Shown here: in pieces, positions 18,085 through 26,820 of the stretch | Layout of the letters: every line of letters starts with the position of its first letter | How positions within the stretch are numbered: the first letter of the stretch is position 1 | From: Alphaproteobacteria bacterium | Lineage (GTDB): Bacteria > Pseudomonadota > Alphaproteobacteria > TMED109 | Reading direction: 5' to 3' | NCBI GenBank assembly: GCA_022825705.1 | Contig: JAJDWH010000009.1 | Location: 248,001-312,000 of the forward strand | DNA: 64,000 nucleotides | Position numbers and translations under genes: made by a program | The notes under the pieces: model-generated | Databases searched by the model: none | Told to the model about the DNA's origin: nothing | What the model saw: only the letters and a program-made list of their open reading frames with translations

Positions 18085-18342
18085 TCAGTCGGCCGCGCCT
18101 CGGCATAGCGTTTCCCGGAAGGACCGGGCCTCCGTGACCAGCGTTTCGAACTCCAAGCCGCGTCCCTCTCGGGCCTCAGCGACCCATCTATCGACGGCGA
18201 GCGCGCCGGCGAGGCTGTGATGCAAAAGCCGCACCGCGAAAAAAACTGCGATCGCGCTTAGTCGATTTTGCTCGCCGGCGGCATATGCACCCGCATCGAC
18301 GATGGCCGTCGGTGTCTTCCGCCTCTCCGGGCGGAAGCTCAA
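18085..18342 (-). pseudogene. Truncated paralogue of the downstream MobC-like gene
   Basis: The C-terminal residues VTEARSFRETLCRGAAD match MAEARSFQESLRGDAAD of the gene at 18763-19146, and the DNA is also alike (the GCCCGGCTCAGTC end and the GGAAGGACCGGGCCTCCG stretch occur in both). The N-terminal half (YAAGEQNRLSAIAVFFAVRL) has lost the ribbon-helix-helix part and the only start is a TTG. It reads as the 3' half of a tandem duplicate that has decayed, though a short functional protein cannot be excluded. Confidence 0.5.
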
Positions 18343-18367
18343 CCGACGAATATCGGAAGGAAATTAC

Positions 18368-18661
18368 ATGCCCAAATCGTCGATCGAGGAGTTTGTTGAA
18401 GGCGCGCTCGACCGCCTGCCTCCGCGGCACACCGAGGAGGTGATGCACGATCTGTTCGCGCTGATCGAGGGAGATCCCGCCCTGCTTCGCCATTACAACG
18501 CGCTCTGCGAGCAGTACCGGTCGCCCGACCGGTCCGGCCGCGCCACCGTCAACCGAACAATAGGCTCCTGGGTAATGAAGAAAACGGACAGGTCGACACT
18601 GTCCAGCGGCCATCCGAGCACCCGGAGCAGCCTCATCGAGACCTTCTCCAAGCTGGGCTGA
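18368..18661 (+). CDS. Small conserved protein of the mobilizable element
   Basis: The ATG at 18368 follows GGAAGG by seven bases, a good ribosome-binding site, and encodes 97 residues: SSIEEFVEGALDRLPPRHTE, VMHDLFALIEGDPALLRHYN, then VNRTIGSWVMKKTD. It is acidic, predicted helical and has no membrane span. I recognise no named domain. It is the only plus-strand gene among the transfer genes and lies between the two MobC-like copies, so it could be a regulator of transfer. That is inference from position. Confidence 0.55.
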   Translation: MPKSSIEEFVEGALDRLPPRHTEEVMHDLFALIEGDPALLRHYNALCEQYRSPDRSGRATVNRTIGSWVMKKTDRSTLSSGHPSTRSSLIETFSKLG

Positions 18662-18762
18662 GTCCCCGCTCCGGGCCGTCACCGGCCGCAGATATAGCCT
18701 CAACTGGCGCGGTATCTGCGGTCACCGGCTCGCGATGCGGTAACGCAGGACACCCGCCCGGC

Positions 18763-19146
18763 TCAGTCAGCGGCGTCCCCGCGCAGCGATTCCTGGAAGG
18801 ACCGGGCCTCCGCCATGAGCTTGTCCACGTCGTCTTCGCGCCCTTCGCGGACCATCGCGTCGCGCTTTTCGGTCGCCAGGAACCAGATGTAGCGGAACAT
18901 TCGCTCGATCAGCGGCGTCATGGAGCCCGCCACCGGGCCCGGTTCGGCGCTCACCGGCGCCCTTGCGAACGCGAGAATCTTCTCGCGGACGAACTCCGCA
19001 GCGGGCATTTCGTGGGCGGCGGCGGCGCGTTTCACCTCTTCCCACTCGGATCCCGAGAAGCGGATGCCCCGCGTCTTGCGGGCAGCGCTTGACCTCTCGC
19101 CGGTATTTTCGGCTGCCGCTGCTTCGTTCCGACCGTCTTCGCTCAT
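18763..19146 (-). CDS. MobC-like relaxosome accessory protein
   Basis: The 127-residue protein has a disordered start, then RKTRGIRFSGSEWEEVKRAA, AHEMPAAEFVREKILAFAR, which resembles the ribbon-helix-helix DNA-binding region of MobC/TraJ-type accessory factors, and a helical tail (TPLIERMFRYIWFLATEKRD, LMAEARSFQESL). Such proteins bind oriT and help the relaxase melt the nic region. It follows the relaxase gene on the same strand after 85 bases, as expected for a relaxosome pair. A decayed second copy lies 0.4 kb further on. Confidence 0.65.
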   Translation of the reverse strand: MSEDGRNEAAAAENTGERSSAARKTRGIRFSGSEWEEVKRAAAAHEMPAAEFVREKILAFARAPVSAEPGPVAGSMTPLIERMFRYIWFLATEKRDAMVREGREDDVDKLMAEARSFQESLRGDAAD

Positions 19147-19231
19147 CGGTTGGCCCCTTCACAATGCCCCGGCGGCGCCTTGGCCGGGCTTCGCCACTGC
19201 CCCGCATGGCGGCTCGCGCATGGCCGCGCCG

Positions 19232-22200
19232 TCACAATCCGAGGTCCATGCCGCCCCGGTCGCGACCTCGAACCGGCGCTTCCGGCTCCTTCGCGGGGGA
19301 TTTCGACGGGGTCCTCTCCGTCCCGCGGCCCTTCGCCGTACTCGTCGCGGCCTCTCGGTCCGCCCCAGGCTCCGCCTTAATGACCGCCTCCACCGCCCTG
19401 TCCGGCGCCTCGCGCTTCATCTCGCCGATGCCTTCGAGCGCCGCGATGCGCTCGCCGGTGACGGCCTGGAGCTGCGCCCGGAGGTCGGCCGCGTCGTCGG
19501 TGACCAGCTCGGCGCGGTCCCGCGCCCGGCTGATCTCGACATAGAAGCTCTTCTGCGTGGTCAGATGCGGGTGCCTTGCCTCCATCGCCGCAATCACGTT
19601 GTCGACGGTGCGCCCCTGGAACGCGTGCACGGTCGAGGCCCAGGCGTGGTCGAGATGCCGCAGTTGCGGATCGTTCCGCCCGAGTTCGAGCGACTTCCCG
19701 TCCTCCAGCCGGAACGTCACGCGCCCGTCCTTCACCGCGACCACGTCCGCCGTGCGGCTGTTGACCAGGCCGAGGCCGGCGTCGTTGCGCGTCCAGCGGA
19801 TGCGGTCGCCGGCGCGAAGCTCGATGTCGTCGACGCGGTAGACCTCGCTGCCGCCCCTTCGCCCGCCGATCTCTTCCGGCTTCCACGCGGCCTTGCCGCC
19901 CTGGCGATCGTCCAGCAGCACGGTCCCCGCCTTGTGATCGACACCGATCACGCGCAGCTCGTCGTCCTTCTCGACGCCGATGCGCTTGTAGGCGCGGTGG
20001 AAGGCCACCACGTCACCCTTCCCGTAGTTGCCCGCCAGCGCCTTCTCCGCGTTCGTGTAGCCCTTCGAGACCAGCCGCTCGGCCTCCATCACGGGGCCGT
20101 GGATGCGGCCCTCGCGGGCGAGGCGCTCGCGGATATAGCCGTTGATCGCCTGGCGCAGCTCGTGCGAGGGCGCCATGACGCCGGTGTTCTCCCGCGCCTC
20201 CCCGTCCAGCCCGAGCCAGCGCGCCGCCACCGCATCGGCGATATTGTGGCGTTCGACCTCGGCGATGTTGGACCCGAGCTTGTCGAACGCCCTGCCGATC
20301 TCGCCCGCGAGGCTCGCCTCGACCGCCTGTTTCAGGTCGGGATCGCGCTGGCGCATGATCTCGTCCATGACCGCGGTCTGCATCCCGGCGGCCTGGAGCT
20401 GGGCGAACGGCTTGCCCGCGTCGACCGCGTCGAGCTGCTTGGCGTCGCCCACCAGCACCACGCGCGGGATGCGGAACTCGTTCGCGATCCTGAGCAGGGC
20501 GCGCGCCTGGACGGTGGAGGCCAGCGAGCCCTCGTCGACCACCAAGATGGTCTTCGCGAAGGCCGCGCGCATCTCCTTCGCGCCCCTAGCCGTGAGCCTG
20601 CCCTCGGCCACGCCGGCGTTGCGGGCCAGGAAGCGCTGCAGGGTTTCCGACCCGATCCCGGCATCGGTTGCCAGCGTCTGCACCGCCGAGGCCGACGGCG
20701 CGAGCCCCATCATGCGCCAGCCCTTCTTCTCCGCGAGCGTGCGCGCCCGGCTCAGCATCGTCGTCTTGCCCGTGCCGGCATAGCCCTGGACGCCCACCGT
20801 CCGGTCCTTCGCGCCGAGGATCAGCTTCACCGCCTCCTTCTGCCCGGCCGTGAGCGGGCCCTTATTGAGGTGCCCTTGGACCTGCCAACCCCGCATCGGC
20901 GCGCGCCCCCGGCCCTGGCCGGCCTGCATGAGCGCCACCGTCTCGCGCTCCTCGCCGACGGTCTTCTCCGTCGCCAGCGAGTGTTCGGCGCCCGGCAGCT
21001 CGACGGCGTGCAGCGCGCCGGCCCTCTCCAGCGCCGCCACCTCGCGTTCCACGTCCCTCATCGCGACCGCCCCCGGCGAGTGGGCGAGCGCCGCGGTGAA
21101 CAGGTCGTTGCGGGAGAACACCGCCTCACGCTCGGAAAGGTGTGCCATCGCCCAGGCGACGGCCTTCGCGGCGGGCGATTTCGGGCGGGCTTCCGCTTCG
21201 GTTCCGTGCGGCGGGGCGCGGTCCCTGTCCCCGCCGGCCGGCCGTTCTCCCGCCGCTGCGCCCGTTGCCGGCACGTCTGCCCGGCCGGCGTCGCCGATGT
21301 CCGGCAACGCCGGCGACCCCGGCGTCCTGCCCGCCCCGGTTGCCGGTTCCACTACCGCTTCCCGTTCCGTAGCGCCGGGCCTGCCGGCCCCCGAGCCCGG
21401 TTCGGGCGCCGCGCCCCGTTCCGGCGCGGCCGATCTCTCGATCGCCCAGGCGACCAGCGCGCCGGCGTCGAGACCGATGTCGGCGGCTTGGCGCTGCCAC
21501 ACGCCCCCGAGCTCGTCGCGGTCGATGTCGCGCTTGTTCGCGCGCGTCAGCAGCGCGGCGCGCTCCGCGACGCGCGGATTGTCCGCGGAAGCGCCGAGCC
21601 CCCGCTCTTCCATCGCCGCCTCGATCTCGGTGCGCCGGCTCGAGAACGCCTCGATCGCTTCCCTCGGCACGCCAGCGATCTCGAAGCGCCCGTCGGCATG
21701 GGTCTTCTCCAGGCGATAGCCGAGGTCCTTCAGCCCCCGCGCGAGTTCGCTCCGGTAGAGCGCGCCCAGCAGCATCTTCGCGCCGTAGAGCTTCTCGTTG
21801 GCCATCGAACGCCACCGGCCGTCCTCCCCCTGCACCATGTTGGCGAGCACGGTGTGTGTATGAAGCTGCGGGTCGAGGTTCCGCGACGTGTCGTGGCGGA
21901 AGGTGGCGGCGACGATCTTCTGGTTGCCGGCGCGCACCACCCGCCCGGTCTCCGGGTCCTTCAGGCGCGTCTCGGCCGCGTTCCGCTCGATCCAGTCGAG
22001 CGCCGCCACGACGGCACGGTCGTGGACGTCCACGATGCGCCGGTCGTCGCCGACCAGCGCGGCGATCGAGACCGACTTGGGGGCCGAGAAGGTGAGGTCG
22101 CGGCCGGGGCGGTGCAGGATTTCCCCGTCCTTCCCGCGCCGCCCGAGCTGCTGCCCGGACCCGTCGGGCACCTTGCCTTCGAGCACCGCGCGGAACGTGC

Positions 22201-22357
22201 CGGGATCGACCGGCCCCTTCAGCCCGAGCTCGTCCGCCCCCTTGCCGGCCCAGGCGCTCGCCTCGCGGTGCTCCGGATCCTCCTTCGCGTAATAGCCGTC
22301 CTGCTCGTAGTAGGACGCGGCTTGCGCGGCCGAGGACAGCGCGCCAATCGACAGCAC
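19232..22357 (-). CDS. mobF: MobF-family relaxase/helicase (TraA/TrwC type)
   Basis: This protein nicks and unwinds DNA for conjugative transfer. Starting at GTG 22357, one base after the coupling-protein stop, it has 1041 residues. The relaxase domain opens VLSIGALSSAAQAASYYEQD with tyrosines at YYEQDGYY, then SAPKSVSIAAL and the histidine triad region DPQLHTHTVLANM. The helicase half has Walker A GYAGTGKTTML, Walker B ILVVDEGSLAST and the closing TVHAFQGRTVDNVIAAME, SFYVEISRARDRAELVTDD. All motifs are intact. A Pro/Gly/Ala-rich linker (ATGAAAGERPAGGDRDRAPP) separates the halves. An in-frame ATG at 22459 lies inside the upstream gene and is not used. Confidence 0.92.
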   Translation of the reverse strand: MLSIGALSSAAQAASYYEQDGYYAKEDPEHREASAWAGKGADELGLKGPVDPGTFRAVLEGKVPDGSGQQLGRRGKDGEILHRPGRDLTFSAPKSVSIAALVGDDRRIVDVHDRAVVAALDWIERNAAETRLKDPETGRVVRAGNQKIVAATFRHDTSRNLDPQLHTHTVLANMVQGEDGRWRSMANEKLYGAKMLLGALYRSELARGLKDLGYRLEKTHADGRFEIAGVPREAIEAFSSRRTEIEAAMEERGLGASADNPRVAERAALLTRANKRDIDRDELGGVWQRQAADIGLDAGALVAWAIERSAAPERGAAPEPGSGAGRPGATEREAVVEPATGAGRTPGSPALPDIGDAGRADVPATGAAAGERPAGGDRDRAPPHGTEAEARPKSPAAKAVAWAMAHLSEREAVFSRNDLFTAALAHSPGAVAMRDVEREVAALERAGALHAVELPGAEHSLATEKTVGEERETVALMQAGQGRGRAPMRGWQVQGHLNKGPLTAGQKEAVKLILGAKDRTVGVQGYAGTGKTTMLSRARTLAEKKGWRMMGLAPSASAVQTLATDAGIGSETLQRFLARNAGVAEGRLTARGAKEMRAAFAKTILVVDEGSLASTVQARALLRIANEFRIPRVVLVGDAKQLDAVDAGKPFAQLQAAGMQTAVMDEIMRQRDPDLKQAVEASLAGEIGRAFDKLGSNIAEVERHNIADAVAARWLGLDGEARENTGVMAPSHELRQAINGYIRERLAREGRIHGPVMEAERLVSKGYTNAEKALAGNYGKGDVVAFHRAYKRIGVEKDDELRVIGVDHKAGTVLLDDRQGGKAAWKPEEIGGRRGGSEVYRVDDIELRAGDRIRWTRNDAGLGLVNSRTADVVAVKDGRVTFRLEDGKSLELGRNDPQLRHLDHAWASTVHAFQGRTVDNVIAAMEARHPHLTTQKSFYVEISRARDRAELVTDDAADLRAQLQAVTGERIAALEGIGEMKREAPDRAVEAVIKAEPGADREAATSTAKGRGTERTPSKSPAKEPEAPVRGRDRGGMDLGL

Positions 22358-22358
22358 G

Positions 22359-24425
22359 TCAGCCCCAGTCGGAGGTGCGCCCCGCGTCCGGGCCCACTGC
22401 GTCTTTATTCTCCGTAGAGGGCGCCCCGTCCGGCGGGGTTTGCGGTTCCGGCCTGTCATCCGGCGGTGCGTCGACCGCCGGTTTGCCGGCCGGCCGGCCG
22501 TCTTCCGGCACGGGCGCCGGCCTCTCCCCCGCCTCTCCCGTCAGCGCTGTCAGCTCCGGTTCGCGCTGAACCGGTCCGGGGTCCGGCAGGTCTTCCGGCT
22601 CCGACGACCGCTCGCCCACGTCCGCGCGGCCCGGCGGAACCGGGATCGTCACGTCACGATCCCCACCGGACGCCGGCCCGTCCCCCTCGCGCGGCACGAA
22701 CCGCGGGACGCGCACCGGCCGGTCAACCGGCCTGAGCCTGATCGACGCCACCGGGTACGGCCCCGGGAACTTGAGGAAGCCGTGGAGGTTGGGGAGCCGC
22801 ATGATGTCGGCGGGGAGCGCGAGCGCGCGGAGTTCGCGCCGCGGCGTCAGCGACACCCCGTCGCGAATCGTGTTGGCGCCGTAGCTGACGTTCTCCGAGA
22901 CCTCCTCGACCTCGCTCCGGCCCAGGCTGTCGGCCGACCACTGCGCGGTGTCACGGTCCGGCGCGGCCAGCACGACGCGCGTGCCGCAGAGGCCCGAGAT
23001 GGTCTCAGCGCCGTTCCTGCCGTAGAGGTCGCGGAGCGCGGAGGCGACCTGGACGCCGAGCACGAAGCAGCCGCCGAACTGCCGGCTCTCGGCGAGCCCC
23101 GGCTGGAGCGACGGCACCTGGTGGAGGGTCGGCAGCTCGTCCAGGATCACCCAGATGCGCCGGTCGTCCGCCTGCTCGAGCGAGAGCATGGCGTTGACCG
23201 CGATCTCGAGCCACGTCGAGATCAGGCCGCGGAGGCTCGCGTGCTGGTCGCCGCGCGAGGTCAGGAACAGGAACCCGTCCTGGTCTTCACGGGAAATCCA
23301 CTCCCGGATCGAGAAGGGCTCGCCGTCGTCGGGCAGGAACTCGAGCGCGCCCACGTTCGCGGTCAGCATGGCGCGCACGCTGAGTGCCGTCCGCGGGTTG
23401 TCGGGGTCGACGATCGACTGCGCGACCGTCCCCTCCATCGCCTGCGCGAGCGCCGTGAGGTCGGCCTTCAGGAGATGATCGACGAGGATCCGGTTCTCCG
23501 TGACGCCCCGCTGCGCCAGGACCGCGGCGCCGTTGGCGAAGAGCTGCCGGGCGGCCGTCACCCAGAACGGGTCCGCGCTGTCGCGCGGGTGGGGGATGAG
23601 GGCCGCCGCCATCATGTCGAAGTCGCGGGCGTTCCGGGCCTCGAGGAACGGCGACCAGCGCGGCGCCCTGGCGTCGAGCGGGTTGAGCAGCACGTCGCGC
23701 GCGGGATCGAAGAAGGCGCGCGTGTAGGAGCCCATCTTGTCGTAGATGACGCAGCGCTCGCCGCGCGCGCGGATCTGCGAGACGAGATCGGAGATCAGCA
23801 CCGTCTTGCCCGAGCCCGTGGTGCCAGAGACGATCGTGTGCTGGGTCTCGCTCCGGGGCGGGAACGGGATCCCGGCGATCCGGTAGGGGTGGACCCGCTC
23901 CCTGCCCGGCAGCCTCTCCAGGAGGCGCCGGCGGAGCGGCCGGACCCGGCGGCGGAGTTGCGCCGCGGTCACGAGCTCGGCGCCCCGGACGCGATGCCGG
24001 CGTCCGAGCCGGACGCCCCGGTACCAGAACCAGGCGAGGAAGAGCGCGATCACGCCGGCCCCCGCCTTCGCACCCAGCCACGCGCTTCGGAACACCTCGT
24101 CGCGGATCCGCTCGCGGATGCGCGCGGCCGGCACCGACGCGGCGATGGTGCGGATCGTGAGCACCCGCCGGGTGCCGTCGGGATCGCGGACGATCTGGCC
24201 GGAGTCCGGCTGGTAGCCGATCGCGAGCTTGACCTCGGCCAGCGTCAGCATCCCGGTCGCGTACCAGTCGGCGCCCGTGGTGGTGCGCCAGAGGTTCCAG
24301 GCGGGCACCGCGACGATGATGACGGCCCCCAGCATCATCCCCGCCTGCAGGAGCTGCCCCCACATCCGGATGCCGTGGAAGACGGTCTGGCCGCCCCGGA
24401 GCGTGCTGCCGCCGATGCCGCGCAT
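22359..24425 (-). CDS. Type IV secretion coupling protein (TraD/TrwB-like)
   Basis: This ATPase brings the relaxase-DNA complex to the secretion channel. It has 688 residues with two N-terminal membrane spans (MMLGAVIIVAVPAWNLW and GAGVIALFLAWFWYRGV), Walker A VSGTTGSGKTVLISDLV, YDKMGSYTRAFFDPARDVLL, and Walker B RRIWVILDELPTLHQV. SRQFGGCFVLGVQVASALRD and the TRVVLAAPDRDTAQW segment are typical of the family. The tail after about 580 is Pro/Asp/Gly-rich and disordered. The gene runs straight into the relaxase gene. No mating-pore (VirB) genes are present, so the element would need a helper. Confidence 0.92.
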   Translation of the reverse strand: MRGIGGSTLRGGQTVFHGIRMWGQLLQAGMMLGAVIIVAVPAWNLWRTTTGADWYATGMLTLAEVKLAIGYQPDSGQIVRDPDGTRRVLTIRTIAASVPAARIRERIRDEVFRSAWLGAKAGAGVIALFLAWFWYRGVRLGRRHRVRGAELVTAAQLRRRVRPLRRRLLERLPGRERVHPYRIAGIPFPPRSETQHTIVSGTTGSGKTVLISDLVSQIRARGERCVIYDKMGSYTRAFFDPARDVLLNPLDARAPRWSPFLEARNARDFDMMAAALIPHPRDSADPFWVTAARQLFANGAAVLAQRGVTENRILVDHLLKADLTALAQAMEGTVAQSIVDPDNPRTALSVRAMLTANVGALEFLPDDGEPFSIREWISREDQDGFLFLTSRGDQHASLRGLISTWLEIAVNAMLSLEQADDRRIWVILDELPTLHQVPSLQPGLAESRQFGGCFVLGVQVASALRDLYGRNGAETISGLCGTRVVLAAPDRDTAQWSADSLGRSEVEEVSENVSYGANTIRDGVSLTPRRELRALALPADIMRLPNLHGFLKFPGPYPVASIRLRPVDRPVRVPRFVPREGDGPASGGDRDVTIPVPPGRADVGERSSEPEDLPDPGPVQREPELTALTGEAGERPAPVPEDGRPAGKPAVDAPPDDRPEPQTPPDGAPSTENKDAVGPDAGRTSDWG

Positions 24426-24469
24426 CACGCGTGCTCAGGAACGCGGCGGGGACAGGCCCGGCGGCCCGG

Positions 24470-24889
24470 TCAGGCCCAGTCAGCGGTGACGGCGTCCAGG
24501 CGCGCGGCCGCTGTCCCCGCCGCTGGCTCTTCCGATTCGCGCGCGGCTCCCGGCCCCAGCACGTTCACCATGCCCTGCGGGCCGCCAACGATGATCTCGG
24601 TCGCCTGCCGGGGCTTGTCCTCCCTGTCGGTGTACTCGCGGACGGTCAGGCGGCCCTCCACGAGGACCGCGGCGCCCTTGCGGACCAGGCGCTCCACCAC
24701 CCCGACGTTGCCGCCGAAGACGATGATGCGGTGCCACTCCGTCCGCTCCCGGGCCTCCCCGTCCCGGCCCTTCCACCGCTCGGTGGTGGCCAGGCTGAAC
24801 CGGGCGGCCCGGTCACCGCCCGCGTTGCTGTGGAGTTCGGGATCGCGCCCGACATGGCCGAGCAGGGTCACGCGGTTGACGTTCAGCAT
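24470..24889 (-). CDS. ssb: Single-stranded DNA-binding protein
   Basis: The 139-residue protein starts MLNVNRVTLLGHVGRDPELH at an ATG with a clean GGAGA site, and has ARFSLATTERWKGRDGEARE, TEWHRIIVFGG, and LVRKGAAVLVEGRLTVREYT: the OB fold of bacterial SSB. It is shorter than chromosomal SSB and lacks the acidic DDDIPF-type tail, ending in TADWA. It is the first gene of the minus-strand transfer run. It probably protects transferred single strands and replaces or supplements host SSB during entry. Confidence 0.93.
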   Translation of the reverse strand: MLNVNRVTLLGHVGRDPELHSNAGGDRAARFSLATTERWKGRDGEARERTEWHRIIVFGGNVGVVERLVRKGAAVLVEGRLTVREYTDREDKPRQATEIIVGGPQGMVNVLGPGAARESEEPAAGTAAARLDAVTADWA

Positions 24890-24966
24890 GGGAAGTCTCC
24901 TTCGGAGTGGAGGGTGGGTTCACGCGGCAAGGCAAGCGGCTTCCGACTGGTGTCAGGCTTCATATG

Positions 24967-24998
24967 TTCATTGTTTATCCATGCTGTGTATACTACAC
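24967..24998 (+). promoter_or_regulatory. Candidate promoter overlapped by a short palindrome
   Basis: TATACT at 24989-24994 is a good -10 hexamer, with a weak -35 (TTCATT, 24967-24972) 16 bases before it. The palindrome GTGTA-TAC-TACAC (24986-24998) overlaps the -10 and ends five bases before the ATG at 25003. This would let a repressor block the membrane-protein gene, with AlpA or another element regulator as the obvious candidate. The gap also serves the divergent ssb gene. Confidence 0.4.
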
Positions 24999-25002
24999 TA
25001 TT

Positions 25003-25431
25003 ATGCACAAAGTACCGACAAAACAAGACTCCTCGCGCATGCGCCGCTCGTGGCGGGAACGCGCGTTCGTGTTCGCCGGGATCGCCGTCGCGGGTGCTGT
25101 GTCGGCGATCGATGCGCACTTCGGGGCGGGTGTGGAGATCCTCGCGCCGGCCTGGCTCGGGGCGCTCGCGTGGACGGTTCTCGCCTCGCTTGCACTTGCG
25201 CTCTGGCAGGGCTTCCGGCACGGCGACTGGTCGGCGTTCCGGAGATACGAACTGCCCGGCGTGGACCGTGACGTGGGTAACTTCGCCTACCAGCAGCTCA
25301 CGGATCCGTTCTGGCGCCACTTGCCCGGCAACATCTACCACTCGTCCCTGGACGACAGCACCCGGTTCACCACCGACCCGGCATACGCCTCTTTGCCCGG
25401 CAACATCCACTACCACTCGTTCTCCGACTAG
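25003..25431 (+). CDS. Small membrane protein with C-terminal LPGNI repeats
   Basis: From ATG 25003 the protein has 142 residues; ATG 25039 is a possible start. It has a basic N terminus (RMRRSWRERAF), two hydrophobic segments (FVFAGIAVAGAVSAI and LAWTVLASLALALW), then a soluble tail with VDRDVGNFAYQQLTDPFWRH and two short repeats, LPGNIYHSSLDD and LPGNIHYHSFSD. No domain is recognised. It diverges from ssb inside the mobilizable element and has its own promoter-like region. It could be an entry-exclusion or mating-surface protein; this is only suggested by position and topology. Confidence 0.6.
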   Translation: MHKVPTKQDSSRMRRSWRERAFVFAGIAVAGAVSAIDAHFGAGVEILAPAWLGALAWTVLASLALALWQGFRHGDWSAFRRYELPGVDRDVGNFAYQQLTDPFWRHLPGNIYHSSLDDSTRFTTDPAYASLPGNIHYHSFSD

Positions 25432-25642
25432 AGCGGCCCTCACGGCCCGCCCCAGTCCGGACCGGCCCGGCACGGCGGCGATCCCTCGCCCGCCGGATCC
25501 GCAGCCACGTCCGGCGCGCCTTCGCTCGCATGTTCTCGGAATGACCGGTCGTACTCCGCCGCTGCCGCCGGGCGCGGAGATGGCAGGCCCGGGCCGGGCC
25601 GGCGTCGCAGCCCGCACATGGCCCATCCTGCACAGGTTCCGG

Positions 25643-25849
25643 TCAGGCGGCCGCCTTCCGGCCCTTGGCGAGCGGACGCGACGCCGGCCATGCCTCGAGG
25701 TCGCTCTCCCGCCAGCGAACGGCGCGCTGCCCGCCCCGGTGCGGCAGCGGAAAGTCGTCTTCCCGCATCAGCCGATAGATCGCTGAACGACTCAGGCCGG
25801 TGCGTTCCTGTACCTCTTCACGACGCAGCATGCGGTCAATGGTCGACAC
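25643..25849 (-). CDS. AlpA-family DNA-binding regulator
   Basis: The 68-residue protein MLRREEVQERTGLSRSAIYR, FPLPHRGGQRAVRWRESDLE, AWPASRPL is a winged helix-turn-helix of the AlpA/excisionase type. Such proteins control integrase transcription and excision of P4-like elements. It sits next to the integrase 3' fragment, as expected. It is compact and intact, so it may still regulate the element even though the integrase is broken. Confidence 0.9.
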   Translation of the reverse strand: MSTIDRMLRREEVQERTGLSRSAIYRLMREDDFPLPHRGGQRAVRWRESDLEAWPASRPLAKGRKAAA

Positions 25850-26006
25850 GTTCCCATTCCTCCGGATTCCAATTGACCCCGGAAACCGTAAGGATGGGAA
25901 TAGTGACTGTCACACAGACGGTTAGGGTGTCTCTTCACGATATTATTTCAGCGCAATTCAGGTCCCCCAATCGTATCTCTTGGCGACGCATGCCGATTTT
26001 TGTCGC

Positions 26007-26180
26007 CTATTTCCCGTACCGGTCCGCCGCGACGTACGCGGCCCATTCCTGCATGAGCAGCCGCCGCTGCTCGAAGAGATCGGACCGCTGTTAGGCAGCC
26101 TCAACGCAATCGGAATTGACATACGCTTGCGCCAGCTCGCGGACGTCGCGCGACGCGTCCGGCCACGCTGCCGTTCCTAC
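26007..26180 (-). pseudogene. Integrase C-terminal fragment, copy A (with internal stop)
   Basis: The minus strand reads DASRDVRELAQAYVNSDCVE, AA, a TAA stop, then QRSDLFEQRRLLMQEWAAYV, AADRYGK and a TAG at 26009-26007. This is the extreme C terminus of a P4-type tyrosine integrase (family form Y-x-R-S-D-L-F-E-R-R-x-x-L-M-x-x-W). The TAA replaces the usual tyrosine of that motif. The upstream catalytic part is missing. It is a diverged copy of the fragment at 26668-26820. Confidence 0.8.
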
Positions 26181-26188
26181 ACCACGTC

Positions 26189-26467
26189 CTAGGACACAAC
26201 CGTGTCACAGTTCCAGCATTCCCACCAATGCAAGTCATGGCGCGGCGTGCGGTTCGGCTCGGCGCATGTCGGGCAATGTCTCGTACACCATTCGGCCGGG
26301 GCAATCTGTTTCGGATAGTTGCAGTTCGCGCACCGGACGATCTCCACACGATAGCCGTTGGCCCCAGCCAAGGTTCCGCTACGGCGGTAGTCCCGGCCGC
26401 CGCACTGGGCACAGGCGGGTGCAAGGGGCATGATCGCGCATTCCGGTTGCAGGCGATCCGAGAGCAT
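26189..26467 (-). CDS. Small four-CxxC zinc-ribbon protein
   Basis: A 92-residue protein (80 if it starts at the ATG 26431) contains CAQCGG, VRCANCNYP, CTRHCPTC and WECWNC: four cysteine pairs able to bind two zinc ions. The rest is short and charged. It ends nine bases before integrase fragment A and lies between the two integrase repeats, so it was carried in by the element. Zinc ribbons of this kind bind nucleic acid or proteins; the target is unknown. Confidence 0.5.
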   Translation of the reverse strand: MLSDRLQPECAIMPLAPACAQCGGRDYRRSGTLAGANGYRVEIVRCANCNYPKQIAPAEWCTRHCPTCAEPNRTPRHDLHWWECWNCDTVVS

Positions 26468-26667
26468 ACCGGGCGGACATGCGGATCACCGGGCAGAAGA
26501 CGGGTAATGGGGAGTGCGCACGCGATGGATGGGCCGCTAGGACGGGCGGGCGCTCCATAACCCGTACCGCCACGTCAGCCGGCTCTTCCTCAAGCAAATC
26601 AAAAGGACGATACAGATCAGGCCGAGACTTCGATCACATGTCGGTCTCGGCGGTTGCGAGCCCGCGA

Positions 26668-26820
26668 TCAAGCCAGGTAGTCGGCCCATTCCTGCATCAG
26701 GAGCCGCCGACGCTCGAAGAGGTCGGTCCGCCTGTAGGCGGCCTCGACGCGGTCCGAATTGACATGCGCGAGCACCAGCTCGCGGACATCGCGGGGCACG
26801 TCCTAGCACTCTGCCGTTTC
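26668..26820 (-). pseudogene. Integrase C-terminal fragment, copy B
   Basis: The minus strand reads PRDVRELVLAHVNSDRVEAA, YRRTDLFERRRLLMQEWADY, LA and TGA at 26670-26668. It is the intact C-terminal end of a P4-type integrase. A TAG four codons before PRDVREL and loss of homology upstream show that the rest of the gene is absent. It marks the outer end of the mobilizable element next to the SIR2 gene. Confidence 0.8.

Noticed and set aside
18920..22417. 1165-codon plus-strand open frame opposite the relaxase gene
   Set aside because: It reflects high GC and codon bias of the minus-strand relaxase; composition is R/P/A-rich with no motif.
22440..25271. 943-codon plus-strand open frame opposite the coupling-protein gene
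   Set aside because: Antisense shadow of a well-supported TraD-like gene and of ssb.
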